Shown: positions 8,638-17,842, counted from the stretch's first letter. The stretch is 27,969 bases of DNA from JBEIJQ01 sp040380145 (GCA_040380145.1 JBEIJQ010000020.1:1-27969); one strand, 5' to 3'. Notes: generated from the sequence alone by a model not told the origin. Made by a program: numbers and translations.

Positions 8638-10397
8638 CCGTACCGCGTCTGACCGTAGGGCTTTTGGGGTGTTTTTTGTTGCTGTCCGGCGCCTTGGCCG
8701 CACAGCCGGCCCCGATCGTGTTGCAGTGCGCCAACCAGTCGGGTGGCGGCAACAATGAATTGGTCTGGCTGCCCGATACGCCGGCCTGCGCGAATTTCGA
8801 CGGCTATATCGTGTTTGCCTCCACCTCGGCAAACGGTCCGTTCGCGGCCGTGGACACGATCCCCGATCCGTTGCAGAGCCAATGGGTACACGCCAATGTG
8901 AATACCCCGGGGGGCGTTTGGCATTACTACTTGGTGCAATCTTGCGGGGGAACGCTCTCGCCGCCGTCCGATACGCTCGACAACCAAGTGCCGGTACGCC
9001 CCGTCATAGAAGCAGTGACGATCGTGAACGGCCAACCCCTGATCGTATGGCAGGCGGGAATTTCGCCCGAAACGGCGGCCTATGTGGTGTACATCGAAAG
9101 CCCCCCTGGTTCCGGCGCCGATGTGGTGGTGGACACGGTCTGGGGAGATACTTTTTATCTGCACACAGGTGCCCAAGCCACCCAACGCCCCGAGCGATAC
9201 CGGGTGACGGCCATGGATGCCTGCGGCGAGGAAAGCCTGCGCAGCACCCCGCACAAAACCATGCTGCTGACCCAAACCACCGACCGCTGCACGCGGGAAG
9301 TGCGCCTCGCTTGGACCCTCTACGAGGGCTGGGCCAGCGGCATCGGGCGGCACGAAATCTGGTTGTCCTCCAACGGCGCACCGGCCCAATTGCTGGATTC
9401 CCTGCCGGCATCGGCCACTTCTTATGTGCACACGGCCGCCGATGGCGATACGCTGTGCTTTGACGTGCGGGCTATCCGCAACGGGGTCCAAGTACGCTCG
9501 GCCTCCAACGAGGTCTGTCTGGTGCCGGTCGTGAACCGTCCGGTGGCTTACAACCTCTCGCTGAACGCCTCCGTGGCACCCGCCAATAGCGGCGTGGATT
9601 TGACTTGGCTGGCCGACAACCGTGCCGACATCGCCTCGGCAACGGCTTGGGCCGCCCCGCCCGGACAGGTTTTTTCTCCATTGCCCGCACCGCCCCTGCC
9701 ATTGCCCGCTCCTTACAACGACTTCGCCACCGTTCCGGGTTTTGCCGACGGGCCGATGTCGTACGTGCTGCAGTTGACAGATTCCTGTGGTACGGTTTCC
9801 GGCTCCGATACGATGCGCACGGTTTTCCTGCAAGCGGTCTCGGGGGGCAATTTCACGAACATCCTCGCCTGGACGCCTTGGGTGCCGGCCGCCGGCAACC
9901 TGCTCGGATACGAAGTCTGGCGGCAGATCAACGGCGCGGCCTCCCTGAAAACCACGCTGCCCGCGACCGCCGACCAGTTCATCGATCCCGTGGATCCGGA
10001 TACCGAGGCCGATGCAGAACTGTGCTATTATGTGGTGGCACTTTCCGAGGTGCTCCTGCCCGACAGTTCGCTGCTGCCCGTCGAAACCCGATCCAATACG
10101 GCGTGTGCCGAACAAGAAGCCTTTTTGTGGGCGCCCAGTGCATTTGTGCCGGTGTACGGCAGCCCCAACGCCGAATTTCGCGTGATTACCCTCTTCGGCG
10201 CGACCGGTGAATTTTCCCTGCAGGTATTCGACCGCTGGGGCGGCCGGGTCTTTGTTTCTGCCGATGCGGGCTTGGGCTGGGACGGCTCCAAAAACGGCGA
10301 GCCGCTGCCCGCCGGGGTTTACACATGGCTCGTCCGATTGGTCCGCCCGGACGGACAAGAAGTCCAGCAAACGGGTTTTGTAGCCCTGATCCGCTGA
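8634..10397 (+). CDS. Secreted protein with gliding-type (T9SS) C-terminal domain
   Basis: A 587-residue exported protein. The signal peptide is MTVPRLTVGLLGCFLLLSG followed by ALAAQ. The middle (about 25-490) looks like several fibronectin-III-like beta repeats, with recurring VWQAG, LAWTLYEG, LTWLADN and LAWTPWVP strands and paired Cys residues. Residues about 500-587 match the gliding motility-associated C-terminal sorting domain family, with FDRWGGRVF near 532, LGWDGSKNGEPLPAGVYTW, and a final FVALIR. Such domains direct export by the type IX secretion system. The start codon overlaps the mreD stop, so it is translated with the mre operon, where pbp2/rodA would be usual in this phylum. 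The specific function is unknown. Confidence 0.87.
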   Translation: MTVPRLTVGLLGCFLLLSGALAAQPAPIVLQCANQSGGGNNELVWLPDTPACANFDGYIVFASTSANGPFAAVDTIPDPLQSQWVHANVNTPGGVWHYYLVQSCGGTLSPPSDTLDNQVPVRPVIEAVTIVNGQPLIVWQAGISPETAAYVVYIESPPGSGADVVVDTVWGDTFYLHTGAQATQRPERYRVTAMDACGEESLRSTPHKTMLLTQTTDRCTREVRLAWTLYEGWASGIGRHEIWLSSNGAPAQLLDSLPASATSYVHTAADGDTLCFDVRAIRNGVQVRSASNEVCLVPVVNRPVAYNLSLNASVAPANSGVDLTWLADNRADIASATAWAAPPGQVFSPLPAPPLPLPAPYNDFATVPGFADGPMSYVLQLTDSCGTVSGSDTMRTVFLQAVSGGNFTNILAWTPWVPAAGNLLGYEVWRQINGAASLKTTLPATADQFIDPVDPDTEADAELCYYVVALSEVLLPDSSLLPVETRSNTACAEQEAFLWAPSAFVPVYGSPNAEFRVITLFGATGEFSLQVFDRWGGRVFVSADAGLGWDGSKNGEPLPAGVYTWLVRLVRPDGQEVQQTGFVALIR

Positions 10398-10454
10398 AGA
10401 TCTTACATCTGGACCGATCCTTTTCCCACAGAATTTCGGGGATGCTTTTTTACC

Positions 10455-10484
10455 AAAAAAAAACCGACCCGACAACTATCGGTC
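10455..10484 (-). terminator. Terminator of the porW-nuclease-pqiA operon
   Basis: On the minus strand GACCGA pairs with TCGGGTC (six pairs, one bulged G), followed closely by nine T (10463-10455). The hairpin overlaps the TAG stop of the PqiA-like gene. It is imperfect but well placed. Confidence 0.55.
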
Positions 10485-11000
10485 CGCCCGGCTCCATGCG
10501 AGCCACGAAGCAGCCGATAAGGCTGTCAGGCAGTGGGCGGCGTACCAATAAAAACCGGCTCCGGGGCGGGCATCGGTGAAGCGCTGGGCGTCCATCAGCC
10601 AAAAGGCCAGCAGCAGCGATGCCACGAACACTTCCGTCATGGCCCATTTGGACAGCAAGGCGCACGCGCGTTCCAAGCGGACGGCCATCCGTTTTTCTGT
10701 GATCCAAACGGATACTCCCTGCATGAAGATGTTGGCCACCGGCAGCAATACAGAAGTGAGCAGCACCAGGGTGGCAGGCCATCCCAAGCCCTTTCGGAAC
10801 AAAACGGCCGTTGCTTCCAGCAGGCTGTGGCTGCCCTCGAACAGGGTGTACCGGCCTGAAACGGGCAAATTGGCCGCCGAAAGATCCAATTTCACGGACA
10901 AATGCAGTATCGGCAGCGAAAGGCCCGGAAACAGACATCCGAGCGAGCAGAGCAACAGCGCTGAGACGAGGGTTTTACGAACGTTTCTTTCGCTATTCAT
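10476..11000 (-). CDS. PqiA-like inner-membrane protein
   Basis: A 174-residue protein with four predicted membrane helices (about residues 10-32, 74-93, 117-136 and 148-168). The segment KWAMTEVFVASLLLAF resembles the conserved helix of the paraquat-inducible protein A family (W-S/A-M-x-[DE]-V-F-V). PqiA proteins work with MCE-domain partners in lipid transport between membranes. No MCE gene is seen here. The start overlaps the nuclease stop by 8 bp, so it is the last gene of the operon. Family assignment is fairly good and function is inference. Confidence 0.7.
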   Translation of the reverse strand: MNSERNVRKTLVSALLLCSLGCLFPGLSLPILHLSVKLDLSAANLPVSGRYTLFEGSHSLLEATAVLFRKGLGWPATLVLLTSVLLPVANIFMQGVSVWITEKRMAVRLERACALLSKWAMTEVFVASLLLAFWLMDAQRFTDARPGAGFYWYAAHCLTALSAASWLAWSRADR

Positions 11001-13749
11001 AGCGTTTCACCAAGGTCGCATAATCGTCGTAGGCGGCGTTGTCTTTGGGGAGTTCGAGGAGCGGGAGCAATTCGTCCGCGTACATTTCCTCGAGTGCCCC
11101 GACGGTATCGGCCGTGCGAATTTCGATTTTGCCGTTGTCGAGTTGAGCCCGGCGCCAGTGGAAGGTAGCCTCCATTTTTTCCCAGATCCTGCGGTTGGTT
11201 TCCACATGGTCCAGTTCGTCGCGCGGGACTTCCGCTTCGGCAAAGGCCCGGTTGTTGCGGGCGAACAGGAGGCCGTCGTGGATGATGAAATAGCCGGTGT
11301 GGGGCCAGTAGCCGCTTTCCCCTCCCAACAAGCGCGAATAGAGCACCAGTTGAAGATCCTGCTCGTTTTTGATTATGTCCTTGTATTTCTTTTTTCCAGA
11401 CCATTTGAGGTCCAAAATGGCCTTTTCGCCGGAATCCTTGTACAACACCAGATCCACGTAACCGGTCACCGGCACATCCGCAAAACGGCCCTGTACCGGC
11501 ATTTCTGTCCCCATGACCTTCCAGCCGTTTTTTTGGATGGCGTTCACCAAGGTCCACGCGGCCCTTTTGAGGGTCCTCACGAAGCCGGCGCGTTCCGGTT
11601 CACGGCCATACAAGAGCAGCACGGCGCCTTCTTGTTCCAACAGATCCCCGATGCGCCCGTCCAACCATTGCTCGATCTCGACTTGGGTCCACCGGGATCG
11701 GTTTTCGCCGAAGAGCCACTGGAAAGCCCGATGGGCCAAGTTGCCCATCAACTGGTGGTCGCGCGCGACGCTTAGGATCGAGGATTTGTAGAGCGACAGC
11801 CGGTGTTGGAACACCCATCGGTAGGGGTAGTGGAAAAGCGCGCTGAGGGAGGTGAACGATTCGGTTTCCCTTGGGGGCAAAAGTTCGCTGCGGTCCAAAT
11901 ACAGAACGGGAGGCGGGGGCTCGATCGGGCGGAGGGTCAGGGGCCGGTTTTCTGGCAGGCGGAGTGCCCCTCCCGGCAGCGTCCGATCGGCCAATTGATC
12001 GGAACGTAGGTGCACGCTGCATTTTTCCGAAAATTGCTTCCCGAAGCAAGCCGTGAGATCGCCCATGAGAGGGTGGGCGTGGGCAGGTTTGCCGTCGTGG
12101 TATTCGGGCACGACCAGCAGCAGGTGGCCCGTGGTGTGCAAGATCGGCCGCTTGCGGTTCCACAGCAGGCGGTCGCTTTCGCGCGCGGGCGTATCGGGCG
12201 GGCATCCAAGCGCGGTCAGGTAGGCGATTTCGTCGGCGTACCACCGGGGAAAAGAAGTGCCCGGATCGGTGCGGACGAAATTCCACCACAGCGTGTGCAA
12301 GCTGGGCCCGGCAAAGGCCCCGGACCGGTGCACAAAAGACAGATGACGGGCTTCCTCGTCTCGAAAGACCAAAGGCGAGGCTTCGTAAACCGTGCGCACG
12401 AGCCGTTCCAGTTCGAGGGCTTCGAGGTGGGTATGGTCATCGGGCAAGGCCGCGAGCAGTTCCACCAATCGGGTGGCTTGGTCGCAGAGCACCGAAACGG
12501 TCTGGGAATTTCCGCCGGTTTCCTCGACCCGCTGTTTGGCCCAGGCCGCCAGCCGGGCATACAGCTCGAAGGCTTCTTCCCGGGCCGCGAGAGCTCCTTC
12601 CGGCACACGGGGGCGTTCGAACCAGAACGCGTAATCATCGCGAATCTTTTCGACCCGTCGGGTTTTGGCTTCATCGCCTTCGGCTTCTTCGAAGCGTTGG
12701 CGGAAAAAGGCTTCGATGTTTTTTTTCCAATCCTCCCCGAGCAGCCCGGGGCGCTGGGAAATTTCGCGGGCGATGATTTTGGCCAGCGCGGGATCCAGGG
12801 GCGTTTCGGGCAAGGTGAGAAATTCGAGCAGGCGATATGGATTGACCGGCTGCCACAAAAAGGCCTGGACCAGTTTGATGGCCTGCTGGACGGGACGGGC
12901 CAACGACGCCGATCGGATGCCGAGACTGGGCAACCCCTCGTGGATGAGAGCGTTGTCGAGCACCCGGTTTTTTTCCGGTATCAGACACACGGGGCGGAAG
13001 TCGGGGTTTTCCGCGAAGGCCCGGGCCAAGTGTTCCGCCGCCGCGGTTTCTCTTTTGGCGCGGAGCATCAAAATGCTCCCGTCGCCCCGGAAAGCACAAG
13101 GGGCATCTTCCTTTTTTTTCAACAAAAACCGTTGAAAAACAACCAAATCGGAATCCCCTTGAGGTTCGGGATCGGACAAATGCCGGATTTGGGCACCTTT
13201 TTCGGCCAAATCCCCGAAAAGCCGGGCAAAGTGATCGGGCAGCAGTTCGGCCGGTTCGTGCAGCCAGATCGTGCCGAGCGGGAAATCCCGTTCGGGCAAT
13301 ACGCGCACGACAGCCATCCAGCGATCGGCAAAGGAAGGTTCGAGCCGAAGCCGGAGATCTTCCTTCCAGCACCGCTCCACCTGCGCCAGGGTGCGCAAAC
13401 GATTCGGCGCGTCCGCATTTTCCGAAAAATCCCAGCCCGCGAGGACCAATTCGTCGCGGCGGTCCAACAGGGTCGAGGCCGTTGCCAGCCCGTCGGCGCG
13501 GAAAGAGGCCGCGTAGAAAGCCTCGGGACAATTTTCCAAATGGGCCGCGAGGGCCTGCCGATATTGCTCGGTGCGCAGATGTGCGTTGAGCGCCGGCCGC
13601 TGCAGCCCGCACTGCACCTCGAGGAAGCCGAGCAGTTTTTGCGGCCCGAAAGCGGGCAGGGAATCATCCCCGGCGGCCAAGTCGCCCGAACCGGAAAATT
13701 CCGGCCAGACCCGGTCGTCGAAAGACAATCCGAAACGAAAGGAAAACAT
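10993..13749 (-). CDS. AddB-like PD-(D/E)XK nuclease family protein
   Basis: A 918-residue protein. The C-terminal quarter is a PD-(D/E)XK nuclease with its residues in order: His673 (MGNLAHRAF), Glu749 (GTEMPV), Asp766 (GYVDLVLY), Asp780-x-Lys782 (AILDLKW) and Gln800 (QLVLYSR). A segment before it (FTSLSALFHYPYRWVFQHRL) resembles the AddB/RecB-type entry to this domain. The N-terminal two thirds have the size and character of an AddB-like inactive helicase, with no Walker A motif seen and no C-terminal Cys cluster for the AddB iron-sulphur site. It likely acts on DNA ends, perhaps with a RecB/AddA-type helicase encoded elsewhere. It begins 3 bp after the PorW-like gene and overlaps the PqiA-like gene. 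Confidence 0.82.
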   Translation of the reverse strand: MFSFRFGLSFDDRVWPEFSGSGDLAAGDDSLPAFGPQKLLGFLEVQCGLQRPALNAHLRTEQYRQALAAHLENCPEAFYAASFRADGLATASTLLDRRDELVLAGWDFSENADAPNRLRTLAQVERCWKEDLRLRLEPSFADRWMAVVRVLPERDFPLGTIWLHEPAELLPDHFARLFGDLAEKGAQIRHLSDPEPQGDSDLVVFQRFLLKKKEDAPCAFRGDGSILMLRAKRETAAAEHLARAFAENPDFRPVCLIPEKNRVLDNALIHEGLPSLGIRSASLARPVQQAIKLVQAFLWQPVNPYRLLEFLTLPETPLDPALAKIIAREISQRPGLLGEDWKKNIEAFFRQRFEEAEGDEAKTRRVEKIRDDYAFWFERPRVPEGALAAREEAFELYARLAAWAKQRVEETGGNSQTVSVLCDQATRLVELLAALPDDHTHLEALELERLVRTVYEASPLVFRDEEARHLSFVHRSGAFAGPSLHTLWWNFVRTDPGTSFPRWYADEIAYLTALGCPPDTPARESDRLLWNRKRPILHTTGHLLLVVPEYHDGKPAHAHPLMGDLTACFGKQFSEKCSVHLRSDQLADRTLPGGALRLPENRPLTLRPIEPPPPVLYLDRSELLPPRETESFTSLSALFHYPYRWVFQHRLSLYKSSILSVARDHQLMGNLAHRAFQWLFGENRSRWTQVEIEQWLDGRIGDLLEQEGAVLLLYGREPERAGFVRTLKRAAWTLVNAIQKNGWKVMGTEMPVQGRFADVPVTGYVDLVLYKDSGEKAILDLKWSGKKKYKDIIKNEQDLQLVLYSRLLGGESGYWPHTGYFIIHDGLLFARNNRAFAEAEVPRDELDHVETNRRIWEKMEATFHWRRAQLDNGKIEIRTADTVGALEEMYADELLPLLELPKDNAAYDDYATLVKRYE

Positions 13750-13752
13750 CTG

Positions 13753-16686
13753 TTACTTGCCGTAGTTGTCGTTGAAAAATTTTCTGTAACCCGCCAGATC
13801 GCGGTTTTTGATGAGGGTGGTATAGTTTTCCTGTGAAATGGCGAACATCGTGTGGGGCGTGGCCGCCGGATCGAGGAACTCCGGTTTGCCCTTGCACTGC
13901 GCGACCCAGTCCATTGCTTTGGCGGCGTTGGCGAACTTGCGCACCGTCACCGAGGGCACCTCGTTGGCCAGCAGCAGCCCGGAAGCCTTGAGCTTGTCCA
14001 CACTGTAGTACTTGTTGTTGTAATCCGTGATTTTGGCCTTGGCCTGGTCCATGTTTGCTTTTTTGTCGTCCAGCACCACGATCACGAAGTGGATGCTGTT
14101 TTCGTTGAAAACGAACACGTCTTGGGGCAGATCCTTGGGTTTTTCGATGCCCGGTTCGGAGGGATCTGCGGCCCCGGTGAGGTATTTGAGCATTTCGGCC
14201 GCTTTTTGGGCCTCTTCAGTATTGGGATAGGAAGTTTTGACCGCTTTGAGGGCCTTGATGCCCTCGTCTTTGCCGCGCAGGCCGCCGATGCACATGGCTT
14301 CGAGGAGGGCGAACTTGGGCCGCAGGTGGTTGTCTTTTCCGTACAGGCTGTCCACCGCTCCGGTGCGGGATTGGGCGTAGGCCTGCCCGTAATCGCTGCG
14401 CTGGAAACTGGCGAAGGCGGCGCGGTAATCGTCGTCGATGCGTTTGCGGCGGGCCTGGGCGTCGGTCAGGAAGCCAGGATCGTTGGCGGCGCGTGCGAAT
14501 TTTCCCTTGGGAAATTTTTCTGTCAGTTCGCGGCGGTACTGTTCGGCCAGATCGTTTTTGCCGAGATCTTTGCAGATGATGAACAGGTAGTAGAGGGCCT
14601 CTTCTTCGTTGGCGTGGCCGGGAAACCGGCGCTGCAGGCCGGAGAGCATTTCGAAGGCGCGCTGGTTGTCCTCGATGCGGTCGCGGTACAATTTGCCGGC
14701 GAGGAACATGGCCTCTTGGATTTTTTTCTCGCAGGCCTTTTTTTGTTCATCGGTCTTGGGCACATCGGCGAGGATCTGCTCCACCTCGTCTTGGGTGACC
14801 ACGGTGGGGGCGCCGTCCGCTTGTCCGTCCTTGGGTGCGTCTCCGCCTTGCTGCTGGTCGGACACATAGCGCCAGTTGTCGGCCAAGGGGCGGTTTCCCC
14901 AGCGTTTTTGGAATTCGCGCTGCCCTTTTTGCTTGGACTTGTCGTTGTAGAGCGGAAATTCCGATTTGGCCATGGCCACATTGGGGGCCGCGCCGCCGGT
15001 ACCGGCCGGTTTGCCTGCCGCTGCGGCCTCTTCGCGGGCTTTTTTGAGACGTTTGGCGAGGGCCTTCTGCTCTTCGGGAGAAAGGTTGGAGATGCGCAGA
15101 AGGCTGTCTTGCAGCGCGATGGTCTCGAGGTTTACGGCGAGATCTTTGAGGTTGTTGCGTTCGCGTTCGGTGGGTTGGAAGCGTTCGTCGGCCTTGGCCA
15201 TCACGGTGAGCGTGCTGTCCATGTAATTGACCGCGGGCACATACTCTTCGCGCTTGAGGAAGATCCGGGACAGTTGGTAATACGCTTCGGCTTTGAGGAC
15301 GGTGTTTTCGGCATTGGCTGCGAGCGATCTGCGGAAGTTTTCCACGGCTTCGTTTTCCTTGCCGGCTTCGAGGGCCACTTGGCCGAGGGCGAAGTAGAGG
15401 CGGTCGCGGAACTCGGCGTTTTTCTCTTCGCGGAGCATGCGGTTGAGCTGGGCTACGGCCTGATCGGGATTTTCGCTGCCGTGCAGCGCGAGGTTCATGC
15501 GGGCATTGAACTCCATGTCGAAGGTGGGCCGTCCGCGGAGCACATTGCGGTACTGTTCGGCGGCCATGGCGCGGTTGCCCTCCAGTTCGCGGAGCTGTGC
15601 CAAGACATATTGGTAGCGGGTTTTTTTGCGCCGGTTGCGGGTCAGTTCGATGCCTTTTTCCAGTGGTTCGATGGCTTCGGCATAGCGTTTTTCGTGCAGG
15701 AAGCGGTGGGCGCGCACGGCGAACACCTCACCGAGGAGCCGCTTGGGGGTGTTGATGTCTTCCTCCATTTCGCGGAGCAATTTTTCCGCGTCATCGTATT
15801 CCTTGAGTTCGATGTGGGTGCGGGCCAACCAGAGCTTGGCCTCGTGGAAAGCCGGTTTGCGGCGGAGCGGGTAGCGCAGTTTTTCTTGGTCGTCGCCCAA
15901 GAGATTGCTGCCTTTTTCTTTGTCTTTGTCCTTGTCGTCGGCTTCGACGGGTTTGTCGGGCGCATCGCCCTGGGCCTGTTTGCGGTTGCCCGTGGCGCCC
16001 GGCTCGTACTCGTATTTGAGTTTGCCCTTGCGCTTGAGGCGCTGCTGTTTTTTCTTGAGCCTTTTCTTTTTGGCCGCATCCTGCTTTTTCTTTTTGGCGG
16101 CCTTGGCCCTGTCTTTTTTCTTCTTTTTGAGCTCTTTGGTCTTGGTGATCTTTTTCTTTTTGGCATCCTTTGCCTTTTTGTTCTTGGCAGCCGCGAGTTC
16201 GTCCTTGTTCATCAGGCTTTTGGCCTTGTAGGGACTGAACTTGAGGGTCACATAGCGGAACGTTTCCTTGGCCTTGGCGTAGTCTTTTTTGATGAATTCG
16301 GTCTGCCCCATCAGGAAGTAGGCGTCATCCTGCCAGACGCTGGGGCGGTGGAGCGCCAGCACCACGGTTTCCTTTTTGATCGCTTCGTCGAGCTTGGGCT
16401 TCACCGCTTGGACATTTTCGCTGGCCACGAACGGGAAAAGCGGGACGATCTGCTGGTAGTTGTCTTTGTACCCTTTTTCCAGATCGGCTATGCCGGCCAA
16501 CACGCGCAGACGAGCGTGGTAGTAGCCGTTGTAGCGGGTGTTCATGTCGTGCCAAGCGCGCTTCAACAGGGGCGGTTTGCCCGTTTTGGCGGACGGTGCG
16601 CAGGAAGCGAGGCCCGACAGCAGGAGCAAGGCCGCTACCGTTCGGAAGATGGATTTTTTTGGGAGAAAAAAAATGGTTTTCGTCAT
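13753..16686 (-). CDS. PorW/SprE-like type IX secretion TPR lipoprotein
   Basis: A 977-residue lipoprotein. The signal is MTKTIFFLPKKSIFRTVAAL followed by LLLSGLASC, giving lipidated Cys29. Family marks are AWHDMNTRYNGYYHARLRV near 44-62, DDAYFLMGQTEFIKKDYAKA (120-139), many TPR-like helices, the REFQKRWGNRPLADNWR segment in the second half, and a C-terminal domain with FVIVVLDDKKANMDQAK and YRKFFNDNYGK. PorW/SprE proteins are needed for type IX secretion and gliding. A strongly basic Lys/Ala insertion lies at about residues 168-224, followed by an Asp/Lys stretch, which looks unusual. The start at 16686 gives a proper lipoprotein signal. An upstream extension into 17184 would overlap the divergent M23 gene and is rejected. 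It is first in a three-gene operon. Confidence 0.88.
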   Translation of the reverse strand: MTKTIFFLPKKSIFRTVAALLLLSGLASCAPSAKTGKPPLLKRAWHDMNTRYNGYYHARLRVLAGIADLEKGYKDNYQQIVPLFPFVASENVQAVKPKLDEAIKKETVVLALHRPSVWQDDAYFLMGQTEFIKKDYAKAKETFRYVTLKFSPYKAKSLMNKDELAAAKNKKAKDAKKKKITKTKELKKKKKDRAKAAKKKKQDAAKKKRLKKKQQRLKRKGKLKYEYEPGATGNRKQAQGDAPDKPVEADDKDKDKEKGSNLLGDDQEKLRYPLRRKPAFHEAKLWLARTHIELKEYDDAEKLLREMEEDINTPKRLLGEVFAVRAHRFLHEKRYAEAIEPLEKGIELTRNRRKKTRYQYVLAQLRELEGNRAMAAEQYRNVLRGRPTFDMEFNARMNLALHGSENPDQAVAQLNRMLREEKNAEFRDRLYFALGQVALEAGKENEAVENFRRSLAANAENTVLKAEAYYQLSRIFLKREEYVPAVNYMDSTLTVMAKADERFQPTERERNNLKDLAVNLETIALQDSLLRISNLSPEEQKALAKRLKKAREEAAAAGKPAGTGGAAPNVAMAKSEFPLYNDKSKQKGQREFQKRWGNRPLADNWRYVSDQQQGGDAPKDGQADGAPTVVTQDEVEQILADVPKTDEQKKACEKKIQEAMFLAGKLYRDRIEDNQRAFEMLSGLQRRFPGHANEEEALYYLFIICKDLGKNDLAEQYRRELTEKFPKGKFARAANDPGFLTDAQARRKRIDDDYRAAFASFQRSDYGQAYAQSRTGAVDSLYGKDNHLRPKFALLEAMCIGGLRGKDEGIKALKAVKTSYPNTEEAQKAAEMLKYLTGAADPSEPGIEKPKDLPQDVFVFNENSIHFVIVVLDDKKANMDQAKAKITDYNNKYYSVDKLKASGLLLANEVPSVTVRKFANAAKAMDWVAQCKGKPEFLDPAATPHTMFAISQENYTTLIKNRDLAGYRKFFNDNYGK

Positions 16687-16896
16687 GCAGACAACTTCCT
16701 TTGGGATGAAAAACCCGCCCGGCGGGATTTCTTTTTCGGCGGGCAAAAAGCGATACGGCCCTGCAAAAGCACAAAATAAGTAATTTTGCGGTTCGAACCG
16801 AGCAACGCAAAAAAACGCAAGACCGCTGCCCGAAATTTTGCGGACGGCCCAACCTCTCGGCAAAGTTAATCCGCACAATCCAAACACGCATCGATT
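16687..16896. promoter_or_regulatory. Divergent promoter region between porW-like and M23 genes
   Basis: 210 bp that must carry promoters for both directions. Candidate -7 elements are TAACTTTG on the minus strand (16868-16861, toward PorW) and TAATTTTG on the plus strand (16781-16788, toward the M23 gene). Neither has a well-spaced TTG -33 box, so exact promoter positions are uncertain. Confidence 0.35.
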
Positions 16897-17805
16897 ATGC
16901 CCGCAGAAAACACGGGGACCGAAATAAAAACACCGAAAAGGAATCCGCTCTATCGGTTGGTCATCATGAACGACGAGACCTTCGGGGAGATCGTTTCCTA
17001 CCGTCTCACCAAGGTCAACATCTATCTTTTGGCGAGCTCCGTCACCGTGGTGCTGGCCACGATCGTCACGATGTTCATCTTTTTCACGCCCCTCCGCCAA
17101 TATGTGCCCGGATACGGGGATGTCAACCTGCGCCGTGAGATCATCGAACAATACGAGATGATCGATTCCTTGGCCGAGGCACAAAAAGCCTACGAAGCGA
17201 TGTTCGACAGCCGAAAGATCCAGTTGTCGGACGATCCGGCCTCGCTGGCCGGCGAAAAGAACTACAGCGACCAGAGCCAGGCCGATTCCGCGGCCAAGGC
17301 CGCCGCGATGGATCCCGAACAGGTATCGGGCGTGGGCGACACCCTGGCCATGCTGATGGAGGGCTTCAAAAAGGGCAAGCCGATCTTCGAACTGCCGCTC
17401 ACCACGATCGGCGGCGTGTTCGATCCCACGAGCATGAACTTCGTCTCGCCGCTATCGCCCATGGCACTGTCCACCCAAGCGTTCGCACCCGAAACGGGCC
17501 ACTACGGGATCGATCTGGCCGACGCCAAGGACACGCCGGTGAAGGCCGTGCTCAGTGGAACGGTCATCTGCGCCACCTGGTCGTACCAGGACGGCTACAT
17601 GATCGCCGTCCAACACCGCAACAATTACATCTCCTTTTACAAGCACAATTCCAAGCTGCTCAAAAAAGTGGGCAATGTGGTGAAAGCCGGCGAAGCCATC
17701 GCCATCATCGGCAGCACGGGCAACCATTCTTCCGGCCCGCACTTGCACTTCGAACTGTGGTACAACGGCCAGGCCGTCGATCCGTCCACCTACATCAAGT
17801 TCTGA
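16897..17805 (+). CDS. M23 family metallopeptidase, membrane-anchored
   Basis: A 302-residue LytM-type peptidoglycan endopeptidase. A cytoplasmic N-terminus (about 1-42) precedes one membrane helix (about 43-64), a linker with coiled-coil character (78-105), and the M23 domain. Zinc and catalytic residues are present: His202 and Asp206 in GHYGIDLA, His250 in YKHNS, and His282/His284 in GPHLHFELW. It is therefore predicted active in the periplasm. It lies 74 bp upstream of a bactofilin gene. M23-bactofilin pairs are a known shape-determining arrangement (for example CcmA with Csd1 in Helicobacter), so a role in local wall trimming is inferred. Confidence 0.93.
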   Translation: MPAENTGTEIKTPKRNPLYRLVIMNDETFGEIVSYRLTKVNIYLLASSVTVVLATIVTMFIFFTPLRQYVPGYGDVNLRREIIEQYEMIDSLAEAQKAYEAMFDSRKIQLSDDPASLAGEKNYSDQSQADSAAKAAAMDPEQVSGVGDTLAMLMEGFKKGKPIFELPLTTIGGVFDPTSMNFVSPLSPMALSTQAFAPETGHYGIDLADAKDTPVKAVLSGTVICATWSYQDGYMIAVQHRNNYISFYKHNSKLLKKVGNVVKAGEAIAIIGSTGNHSSGPHLHFELWYNGQAVDPSTYIKF

Positions 17806-17811
17806 AAATTG

Positions 17812-17842
17812 TTGGCACTTTCGGCAAAAGCCCTTTTCTTTG
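17812..17842 (+). promoter_or_regulatory. Promoter for bactofilin operon
   Basis: TTG at 17812-17814, 20 bp, TTTCTTTG at 17835-17842, one mismatch in the -7. Predicted start near 17849, about 31 bases before the bactofilin ATG. The bactofilin operon can therefore be transcribed separately from the upstream M23 gene. Confidence 0.5.

Noticed and set aside
8613..10475. Long open frame on the minus strand opposite the sorting-domain protein
   Set aside because: It is antisense to a well-supported secreted protein and shows only composition effects of GC-rich codons.
10993..13749. A defence system around the PD-(D/E)XK nuclease
   Set aside because: The neighbours are a secretion lipoprotein and a PqiA-like protein. 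No helicase, methylase or other defence gene is nearby.
16687..17184. N-terminal extension of the PorW-like gene
   Set aside because: It would run antisense through the M23 gene, and the lipoprotein signal begins at 16686.
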